A stretch of DNA of 7,867 bases from JAAYYM01 sp964483155 (GTDB lineage: Bacteria; Bacillota; Clostridia; Lachnospirales; Lachnospiraceae), in contig CAZAAC010000082.1 of the NCBI GenBank assembly GCA_964483155.1, forward strand, positions 1 through 7,867, given 5' to 3'. This document shows positions 1 through 5,711 of the stretch, one piece after another. Position 1 is the first letter of the stretch, and every line of letters begins with the position of its first letter. Made by a program: the position numbers and the translations under genes. The notes below the pieces were generated by a model. It did not search any database. It saw only the letters and a list, made by a program, of their open reading frames with translations, and was not told the origin of the DNA.

Positions 1-773
1 AAAATTTTGTGGGATTATCAGATTTTATGTCAGCGGAAATGGGTTCAAAAGTTAGTCGACTATCTGATTTAGAGGGAATCGTGATTGATAAGGCAATGCA
101 GAATAGCGGTGAGTTTATCGCTTGTATCGGTGCAGTCATTGCGCCTCTTGATTTTATCCCTGATGAACATAATGAGAAGAAAAAGAAAAAAGTGCAGACG
201 ATTGCGAAAAGTGGGAAAGGTAATAGTGGCACTTCAAGCAATGACTATACTCGAATTGCTGTTATCGTATTGATTGGGTGTGTTCTTGTAGGGGGGATCC
301 TGTCAGCAGTAGCACTCATCAGATACAGTGCCGAGAAGGATAATCATGAATATCTGGTGCAGCGTGAAGCAGAACTGGCACCAATAGAGATTACCTATGC
401 GGAATATACATCGGCACAGGCGCTTGCAGCGGATGCGTTGCAGATGTATCGTGTCACGGGTACAAACAATGAAGGACTGCTCAGCTTTATTAACGAGTTA
501 CAAAATAAATTGCCTTCTAGTGTAAATGTGCTTTCATTTGCAGCAACAAGTACCGAAGTGACACTGAATATGAATATGGACAGTAAAGAGGCTGTGGCAC
601 AGACAATACAGGAGTTGCGAAATTTTGATAGTCTCGAAAGCGTATCAGTTACGGCAATCAGTGAGCAGACGGATGAGACGGGTTATTCTGTAGTAAACTT
701 TACAGCGACCTGTACCTATGCACCGATTGTGTATGCAGAGGACGTCGTGCAGACAGAGCAGGAGGGACAGTAG
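1..773 (+). CDS. PilM-PilN fusion protein, 5'-truncated (type IV pilus inner-membrane platform)
   Basis: The frame is open from the first bases of the window (codons at 3-5 and 6-8 precede the GTG at 9), so the true start lies upstream and 9 is not a credible start. Counting from codon 9-11, residues 1-52 look like the end of an actin-like PilM domain: a GLSDFMSAEMGSKV segment matching the 'pGl.e.l.eelG.pV' region, then FIACIGAVIAPLDFIP. A lysine run (57-61) and a polar linker follow, then one membrane helix (about 82-104) and a C-terminal PilN-like region (about 105-254) containing a helix and the strand-rich LPSSVNVLSFAATSTEVTLN. In most T4P systems PilM (cytoplasmic) and PilN (membrane) are separate and bind through PilN's N-terminal peptide; here one reading frame covers both. 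The protein should link the cytoplasmic ATPase/PilC side to PilO. The stop is 1 nt before the next start, suggesting translational coupling. The PilN assignment rests on topology and position more than on motifs. Confidence 0.8.
   Translation, partial: NFVGLSDFMSAEMGSKVSRLSDLEGIVIDKAMQNSGEFIACIGAVIAPLDFIPDEHNEKKKKKVQTIAKSGKGNSGTSSNDYTRIAVIVLIGCVLVGGILSAVALIRYSAEKDNHEYLVQREAELAPIEITYAEYTSAQALAADALQMYRVTGTNNEGLLSFINELQNKLPSSVNVLSFAATSTEVTLNMNMDSKEAVAQTIQELRNFDSLESVSVTAISEQTDETGYSVVNFTATCTYAPIVYAEDVVQTEQEGQ
761..766 (+). promoter_or_regulatory. Ribosome binding site for the PilO-like gene
   Basis: GGAGGG lies inside the last codons of the upstream gene, 8 nt before the ATG at 775. It decides the start: the in-frame ATG at 718 has no such site, and the ATG at 781 is 14 nt away, which is too far. 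Confidence 0.75.
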
Positions 774-774
774 G

Positions 775-1626
775 ATGGATATGAAGATTTCAAAAAGAGA
801 TGCTGCGTTGCTGATTGCTTTGGCGGGCATATTGCTAGCAGTTTGCGCTTATAAGTTTATCTATATGTCATATATGGAAAAGGCTGATGCCATAGAAGTG
901 GAAAGCCAGGTACTGCAGGAAAGAGTAAATCATCTGCAGGAAATGGCGAATCAAAAGGAATTCTATCTTACAGAAATAGAAAGATTTCATACAGAAATTG
1001 AGACATCATTTAAGCCCTTTCCCGCAGATGTGCGAGATGAAGATATTATCATGATGGTTGTTAATATGCAGAATACGTCTCCATGGGAATCAGTTTCTAC
1101 AGTCTCACTAGGAGGTGCTGAAGAACGTTATGTGATGGGACAGGCGGCGGCAGAAGCTGCAGCAGCAGAAGCAGCGACGGCAGCAGCGACAGCATCTACT
1201 GCGACCACGGATACAGCAGCAACTGATGCAGCTACGACCGATCCAGCAGCAGTGACTGCTACAGAAGCAACGGCAGCACCAGCAGTGCCTGTTACAAGTG
1301 AACCAGCTAAGATATTATATACGAGGCCAGCAGGAATATCCTATCAGACGGATTATAATGGGTTCCTGACGGGACTGGCGCAGGTTTTGACTTCCACAGA
1401 TAGAAGGACTATAGATAAAGTGACAGCCACCTATGATTCTAATACAGGGATTCTAGCAGTTGCAACTACGATTAATATGTATTATTTGACAGGAACTGAC
1501 AAAGAATACGTCGCACCCTCTATTCCATATGTAATGCAGGGTACTGATAATATATTTGGAACCATTTCTCTGGTCAACGAGGATGGGGAAGAAGATACTG
1601 ATGCGGAAGAGGCAGACGAAGATTAG
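775..1626 (+). CDS. PilO-like type IV pilus assembly protein with Ala/Thr-rich linker
   Basis: This 283 aa protein probably pairs with the PilN part of the preceding gene to form the platform on the outer face of the membrane. Its order matches PilO: short basic N-terminus, one membrane helix (about 10-30), then a coiled-coil-like helix (about 33-78, rich in Glu, Gln and Leu). After a short region containing MVVNMQNTSPWESVS, residues 123-176 are almost only Ala, Thr, Asp, Glu, Pro and Ser. Then comes a compact alpha/beta segment (about 178-268: YNGFLTGLAQVL helix, KVTATYDSNTGILAVATTINMYYL strands), which fits the ferredoxin-like PilO fold. The C-terminus (268-283) is strongly acidic. The ATG at 775 is chosen because GGAGGG sits 8 nt upstream; an in-frame ATG at 718 would overlap the previous gene by 56 nt without a binding site. 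Assignment rests on topology, position after PilN and the LTGLAQVL/ATTINMYYL pattern, not on a catalytic motif. Confidence 0.75.
   Translation: MDMKISKRDAALLIALAGILLAVCAYKFIYMSYMEKADAIEVESQVLQERVNHLQEMANQKEFYLTEIERFHTEIETSFKPFPADVRDEDIIMMVVNMQNTSPWESVSTVSLGGAEERYVMGQAAAEAAAAEAATAAATASTATTDTAATDAATTDPAAVTATEATAAPAVPVTSEPAKILYTRPAGISYQTDYNGFLTGLAQVLTSTDRRTIDKVTATYDSNTGILAVATTINMYYLTGTDKEYVAPSIPYVMQGTDNIFGTISLVNEDGEEDTDAEEADED
1141..1302 (+). repeat. Low-complexity GCN/ACN codon tract encoding an Ala/Thr-rich linker
   Basis: This tract, within the PilO-like gene, is dominated by GCA, GCG, GCT, ACA and ACG codons and is clearly richer in G+C than its flanks. The encoded residues 123-176 go from Ala/Glu-rich to a loose five-residue pattern (TDTAA, TDAAT, TDPAA). 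The nucleotide repeat is imperfect, as expected for a tract that grew by slippage and then diverged. Confidence 0.7.
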
Positions 1627-1654
1627 AGTTTATTATTAGCGTCAATAAAAACGA

Positions 1655-1660
1655 GGGAGG
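1655..1660 (+). promoter_or_regulatory. Ribosome binding site for the PilV-like prepilin
   Basis: GGGAGG sits 8 nt before the ATG at 1669. The 42 nt between the stop at 1626 and this start hold no visible hairpin or promoter, so transcription probably reads through. Confidence 0.7.
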
Positions 1661-1668
1661 AAACCGAG

Positions 1669-2865
1669 ATGAATATGTGCAGACAGCAACGAACTGACAA
1701 TCGTGGAATGACGCTTGTAGAGTTATTAGTTGCAATTGTACTACTAGCCATCGTTGTGGTTCCTCTCTTGCATACATTTGTATCCTCAGCAAATACAAAT
1801 AAAAAAGCACGAGAACGTTTAAGGGTAACGACGGCAGCACAGGATATTATGGAGGGACTGAAGGCAGATGCTATTGAAGAGTTGGCATACCAGTTCAATT
1901 ATCCCGATGTTTCACATGCATCGAATCCCAATATTATTTCTGAAAATGAATTTCATATTATAAAAAAAGAATTAGTTTTGAGTGGAATCAATGAAATTCG
2001 TGCTGTNNNNNNNNNNNNNNNNNNNNNNNNNNNNNNNNNNNNNNNNNNNNNNNNNNNNNNNNNNNNNNNNNNNNNNNNNNNNNNNNNNNNNNNNNNNNNN
2101 NNNNNNGTAGATATTTCGGGAATGAATACGCGACAGGATGCTTTTTATGTCCAGAATGCAGATATGATATCAAATGTGCTACAGGAATTGAATGCTACCT
2201 ATAACCCAACGCCGGTCATTACAGCAGATGATTTATCACTAACGATAACAATAGATGTCAGTAATGTGATTTCGGTATCAGGTAATGATTTAACCAAGGC
2301 AAAGATAAACTATACTTATAAAACGACAGGGGCAACCCCCTATGTTTATGCAAAGGATTATAATATTTTTAGTAATTATGCTACGGGGACAGAACTAAGA
2401 AATGTGTATCTGTTCTATTTCCCGCTATATGACGGAGTGGCACCAGATGAAATCATATATAATAATCCAGATCTGGTTCCTGCAACTTTTTATATTGCAA
2501 AGCAAGAGCCATTGAGTTTAGATATTGCTTATTTAAATACCCGTGAGGCAGCCTATCGTTGTAATGTAAGAATCAGCGAGCCGGGTATTATAGACAGGGC
2601 TGATTCTGTGACAGCGTTTAGAACGAATTTGGATACAAATTTATGCCAGGCATATGGGAGTAGTCTTCCGGCAGACACGCAGGCATCTTATTTCTATAAT
2701 GGGATTCTTGTCAATAAAGCAGATTTTTTCATTGAGCCATTATCTGGTGAAGTAGTAAAGGACCGGATATTTGATATTACAATTGATATATATGAGCAAG
2801 GTTCGGCTGCATCAGGTTTTCCGATAGAAAATAAGCTTACAACGATTACGGGAAGCAAGAACTGA
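1669..2865 (+). CDS. PilV-like minor prepilin, interrupted by an assembly gap
   Basis: The N-terminus is a class III signal peptide: a 13-residue polar leader ending in Gly13, then MTLVELLVAIVLLAIVVVPLL. Prepilin peptidase should cut after Gly13, giving a mature Met+1 (the residue normally methylated) and Glu+5, followed by a membrane helix of about 22 residues with an internal proline, as in many pilins. A polar alpha-1 extension follows (NTNKKARERLRVTTAAQDIMEGLKAD), with the 'aqdimEglka' pattern of PilV/GspI-type minor pilins. After 112 codons the sequence enters 100 N. The same nominal frame resumes at 2107 for 252 residues of strand-rich sequence with two cysteines (in YRCNVRI and NLCQAYG) and a TGA stop. 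The real gap length is unknown, so total length and the unity of the two halves are not proven. Position among other prepilins supports a minor-pilin role. If it is one gene, it is at least 365 aa, large for PilV. Confidence 0.75.
   Translation: MNMCRQQRTDNRGMTLVELLVAIVLLAIVVVPLLHTFVSSANTNKKARERLRVTTAAQDIMEGLKADAIEELAYQFNYPDVSHASNPNIISENEFHIIKKELVLSGINEIRAXXXXXXXXXXXXXXXXXXXXXXXXXXXXXXXXXXVDISGMNTRQDAFYVQNADMISNVLQELNATYNPTPVITADDLSLTITIDVSNVISVSGNDLTKAKINYTYKTTGATPYVYAKDYNIFSNYATGTELRNVYLFYFPLYDGVAPDEIIYNNPDLVPATFYIAKQEPLSLDIAYLNTREAAYRCNVRISEPGIIDRADSVTAFRTNLDTNLCQAYGSSLPADTQASYFYNGILVNKADFFIEPLSGEVVKDRIFDITIDIYEQGSAASGFPIENKLTTITGSKN
2007..2106. other. Assembly gap of 100 N
   Basis: Exactly 100 undetermined bases interrupt the PilV-like prepilin gene. 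A round 100 is a common scaffolding placeholder, so the true distance may differ. The reading frames on the two sides agree as shown, but that agreement would occur by chance about one time in three. Confidence 0.97.
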
Positions 2866-2881
2866 CGGGATAAGTACAGGT

Positions 2882-2886
2882 GGAGG
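2882..2886 (+). promoter_or_regulatory. Ribosome binding site selecting a TTG start for the PilX-like gene
   Basis: GGAGG is followed by a 6 nt spacer and TTG at 2893. The next in-frame ATG (2905) would lie 18 nt away, so TTG is the better start. Confidence 0.75.
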
Positions 2887-2892
2887 AAAAAG

Positions 2893-5163
2893 TTGAAAAA
2901 ACAAATGCGACAAGCAATGCATGCCTTTTTCAAACAAAATAGTGGTTCTTCTATCGTTATTGTAATCGTAGCGATTGCTTTTGTAGGTATCCTGGGTGCA
3001 ACGATACTTTGGATGTCTTTTAATAATTATATGATGAAGGCAACCGATGCTAAGCATAAAGCAAGCTTTTACTCTGCTGAAACTGTATTTGAGCAAATCA
3101 TAGCGGGATTGCAGGAAGAGGCATCTGTAGCGACAGATACCGCATATAGCAATGTTATGCAAAGATATTCTACGTTGGATGAGTCAAATCGTAATCACGA
3201 ATTTCAGGTAGAGTATCTGAACGCTTTGAAAAATGCAATTTCAAGTGCATCTCCGGGACATTATGATTTGAATATTTTAAAAAGTTATGTAAAACCAGAA
3301 CTGTTAGATACCCTTGGTGGCACGAGAGTCCGGGAACTAAACGGTGGCAGCTGTGAACTGCTTGCGCCGACGAATGCTACTTATGTGATTTTAAAGGATT
3401 TAGAATTACAATTTGAAAATGATAATGGATTTTTAACAATTATAAGTACGGATATTATGATCAGTATACCGGAAAACGATTTTACGCAGTCAGCACCTAT
3501 GCCAGATATATTTGATTTTTGCCTGATTGCAAATGAAAGCTTAGAAAATACCATAAATGGTCCAGTTACGATAAATGGAAGCATCTATGGGGGAGAGAAC
3601 GGCATTCATGTGTACCATCGCATGAAAATAAAAAATGCGGATAAAATAGTAACAGATGCAGATATTACATTAATGAACGCAAATGCAGTATTTGATATCG
3701 GACATGGCGATGAGGATACCGGGCATGCGGATGATACAGATATTCCTTCGGTGTGGGCAGAAAATATAGCCGTAGGCGGCGGTACTGTTGATTTGTACAG
3801 TAAAACATATGTCGCAGATGATATCACCATATCTGGAAATAGTGCAGCACTTAATTTGAGACAGGAATATTATGGATATGGGAATTCAATAACGGATGCA
3901 TCAAAGAGTAGTGCGATTACGATTAATGGTATTAATAATTCGATTGATTTAAGTGGACTCGATAAGATGCTTTTAGCAGGACATTCCTATATAGGAACCT
4001 CCAATGCAGTAAGTGCGGATACAATTCCGCTTGTCGATACGACATATGTGAGCAATCAAAATGATAACCGCGATATTCTGATGGGAGAGTCCATTGCTAT
4101 AAAAGGAGACCAGATTGCATATCTGGTACCAGACGAATGCATTGGGATTTTAGATGGGGATGTGGTAATTGGCAGGAATCCAATGTCTGGTGCAGAATAT
4201 ACGCAATTACTGGCATTAAAGGCAAGTAACCCCGGTTCGTTTGATGAGGTAAGCTTTGTGAAACCACTTTCCATGCTGAGTGGTACCACTTCTTTAAGTG
4301 CATACTCTACAGAATTTAAGACGATTTTTTGCCCAAGTAATGGAGAAACGCTAGTATATTATTATCTTGTCATGAATGAGAAGAATGCCAATCAATATTT
4401 TAGGGATTATTATGGTCATTATAAAGACAAACTAGACCGATATTTTAATATTTATGCGAAGGGTGGTATTCACACAGATTCTTTCACCCGTATAAACATA
4501 CAGGGAAACTGGATGACTTCAGTGACGACGGGAGCAACAGAGTCGGTTTCTTTAAATGAAGCTATATCTGGAAATGCGATTTCTTTATCGGGTGAAAGTG
4601 CACAATATGCAGATATTTTTTCGGCATTGAAAACAAAGCTTATAACTAATTATTTTAAGATAACAGAGGCAGAGCGGAATAATAGTGTGTTTAGAAATAT
4701 TATAAAACACGATGAGACAGTAGATTTTATTGCAAATAATGGTGGAAATCCAACTTTTGCGGTGTCCTCAAATGGAATAAATGCAGTGTTTACAAACGCA
4801 GCAACATATCAGTATAGCAATCTGACGGACCCCGTATCAAAGACCAGGCTGATTGTATCAACAGGAGACGTTATTCTGGAGAAAGATTTCACGGGACTGG
4901 TCATTGCAAATGGAACAATTACTGTGGAACATGATGTTACGGTAAATAGTATTCTAAATGCAAATGAGAAAGAAAATATGGCGCAGTTATTGCAATGCGC
5001 ATATGGCTCGGGTCTGACACCAGACATCAGGCCAATAGATTTGTTTGTGAATGGCAGTAGCTATGTCCTGGATGGAACATCGGTTGCAACGGATGATTCT
5101 GATGTAATACATAATATAGATCTTACGAAGCTGGTAAGATATGAAAACTGGATCAAGAAATAG
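2893..5163 (+). CDS. Large PilX/GspK-like minor pilin with probable beta-helical ectodomain
   Basis: This 756 aa protein starts at TTG. A basic leader (K2, K3, R6, K14) ends in Gly18; a membrane helix (about 20-42) follows, then an alpha-1 continuation with SFYSAETVFEQIIAGLQEE (about 58-76). That 'aa.yAAEt..e.al' pattern is typical of PilX-type N-termini. If cut after Gly18, position +5 is Ile rather than Glu, a departure also known in GspK-type minor pseudopilins. The rest should lie outside the membrane. Residues about 219-415 contain repeated short strand/Gly/Asn turns (INGPVTINGSIYGG, ADITLMNANAVFDIG, ITINGINNSIDLSG) suggesting a right-handed beta-helix or bactofilin-like solenoid, and a similar stretch recurs at 653-690 (STGDVILEKDFTGLVIANG). 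The Asp/His-rich loop at 267-283 could bind metal. PilX relatives in Gram-negative bacteria are nearer 200 aa, so the ectodomain is an unusual enlargement. It lies 27 nt after the PilV-like gene and 13 nt before the next start. The family call rests on the N-terminus and context; the ectodomain function is unknown. Confidence 0.72.
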   Translation: MKKQMRQAMHAFFKQNSGSSIVIVIVAIAFVGILGATILWMSFNNYMMKATDAKHKASFYSAETVFEQIIAGLQEEASVATDTAYSNVMQRYSTLDESNRNHEFQVEYLNALKNAISSASPGHYDLNILKSYVKPELLDTLGGTRVRELNGGSCELLAPTNATYVILKDLELQFENDNGFLTIISTDIMISIPENDFTQSAPMPDIFDFCLIANESLENTINGPVTINGSIYGGENGIHVYHRMKIKNADKIVTDADITLMNANAVFDIGHGDEDTGHADDTDIPSVWAENIAVGGGTVDLYSKTYVADDITISGNSAALNLRQEYYGYGNSITDASKSSAITINGINNSIDLSGLDKMLLAGHSYIGTSNAVSADTIPLVDTTYVSNQNDNRDILMGESIAIKGDQIAYLVPDECIGILDGDVVIGRNPMSGAEYTQLLALKASNPGSFDEVSFVKPLSMLSGTTSLSAYSTEFKTIFCPSNGETLVYYYLVMNEKNANQYFRDYYGHYKDKLDRYFNIYAKGGIHTDSFTRINIQGNWMTSVTTGATESVSLNEAISGNAISLSGESAQYADIFSALKTKLITNYFKITEAERNNSVFRNIIKHDETVDFIANNGGNPTFAVSSNGINAVFTNAATYQYSNLTDPVSKTRLIVSTGDVILEKDFTGLVIANGTITVEHDVTVNSILNANEKENMAQLLQCAYGSGLTPDIRPIDLFVNGSSYVLDGTSVATDDSDVIHNIDLTKLVRYENWIKK

Positions 5164-5164
5164 T

Positions 5165-5170
5165 GGAGGG
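5165..5170 (+). promoter_or_regulatory. Ribosome binding site selecting a GTG start for the GspH/FimT-like gene
   Basis: GGAGGG is placed 6 nt before GTG at 5177. The in-frame ATG at 5141 lies within the preceding gene, upstream of this site, and would lengthen the leader by 12 residues, so GTG is preferred. Confidence 0.78.
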
Positions 5171-5176
5171 TCAAGA

Positions 5177-5695
5177 GTGAAAGACAATCATGGATTTTCT
5201 CTTGTGGAAATGATTATTGTAATAGCCATTTTGGCAATCGTGACAACATTCGGAGTTATGGGAATCAACTATCTGTTTGGAACACATGCAAGAGCATGTG
5301 CAAATGAGCTTACCACAGCGATCGGCAGGACCAGAATTACGACGATGGGGGAGCAGGAAACAATTCTGCGTATTTATCAGGATGCTGTAGATCATGCATA
5401 TTATAAACAGGTTTTAATAGATGGGGCTACAGCCGAGCCACCAGAACAGATTGGGAAATCAACAATAGAAATGCAGTATTATATAGATGGTGATTCGACT
5501 GCATATGTAATCGATGGGAGTACGGAGTTGATTATTGCATTTGATAGAAGCTCAGGCGCAGAGATTGATACAGTTACTATGAATGTCGGTGGCATTACTT
5601 ATGCCAGTGTAAAGTGTAACAGAATCGATGTGTCCAGTGGAAGTAGAACATATACTATAAATATTGTTCCAGTTACGGGAAAGATATTTATGTAG
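5177..5695 (+). CDS. GspH/FimT-like minor prepilin
   Basis: This 172 aa protein starts at GTG. The leader is six residues (MKDNHG), followed by FSLVEMIIVIAILAIVTTFGVM: cleavage after Gly6 gives the classical mature Phe+1 and Glu+5. The membrane helix spans about residues 7-29. Next comes ARACANELTTAIGRTRITTMGEQE, which matches the FimT/GspH pattern in which the second half of alpha-1 leads into 'l...i..aR..Ai...'. The remainder is beta-rich and ends in SSGSRTYTINIVPVTGKIF, like the C-terminal strand pair of GspH proteins ('r.y.i.v...Gri'). The length is normal for the family (about 150-190 aa). It contains two cysteines (in RACANEL and VKCNRID). In known systems this type of minor pilin helps start pilus assembly and can sit near the tip; some FimT proteins bind DNA, but nothing here proves that. 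It is 13 nt after the PilX-like gene and 16 nt before the next prepilin, so one transcript is likely. Confidence 0.85.
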   Translation: MKDNHGFSLVEMIIVIAILAIVTTFGVMGINYLFGTHARACANELTTAIGRTRITTMGEQETILRIYQDAVDHAYYKQVLIDGATAEPPEQIGKSTIEMQYYIDGDSTAYVIDGSTELIIAFDRSSGAEIDTVTMNVGGITYASVKCNRIDVSSGSRTYTINIVPVTGKIFM

Positions 5696-5699
5696 TGAA

Positions 5700-5705
5700 G
5701 GAGGG
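5700..5705 (+). promoter_or_regulatory. Ribosome binding site for the giant PilW-like prepilin
   Basis: GGAGGG, within a longer AAGGAGGG at 5698-5705, lies 6 nt before the ATG at 5712. It is the closest match to the anti-Shine-Dalgarno sequence among the genes here. Confidence 0.8.
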
Positions 5706-5711
5706 ATACCT

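Noticed and set aside
177..193. A-rich run (lysine codons) as a programmed frameshift site that would release PilM alone
   Set aside because: The AAAAAAG run is read as AAA AAA G, which is not the phase of a classic A AAA AAG slippery heptamer, and I see no clear downstream stem-loop. A lysine-rich juxtamembrane linker explains it.
718..774. Upstream in-frame ATG extension of the PilO-like gene
   Set aside because: It would overlap the PilM-PilN gene and add a basic, Cys-containing stretch before the membrane helix. No ribosome binding site precedes 718, while GGAGGG sits 8 nt before 775.
1627..1668. Possible internal promoter or terminator in the longest intergenic space
   Set aside because: The 42 nt are A/T-rich but show no paired -35/-10 elements at proper spacing and no inverted repeat followed by T residues; only the ribosome binding site is supported.
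2812..3162. Minus-strand open frame of 116 codons across the PilV-PilX junction
   Set aside because: Composition is unlike a natural protein (Cys/His/Arg-rich), it crosses two well-supported plus-strand genes, and it has no ribosome binding site or family pattern.
5141..5176. ATG at 5141 as start of the GspH/FimT-like gene
   Set aside because: It lies inside the end of the PilX-like gene and upstream of the GGAGGG at 5165. The GTG at 5177 has ideal spacing and gives a normal six-residue prepilin leader.
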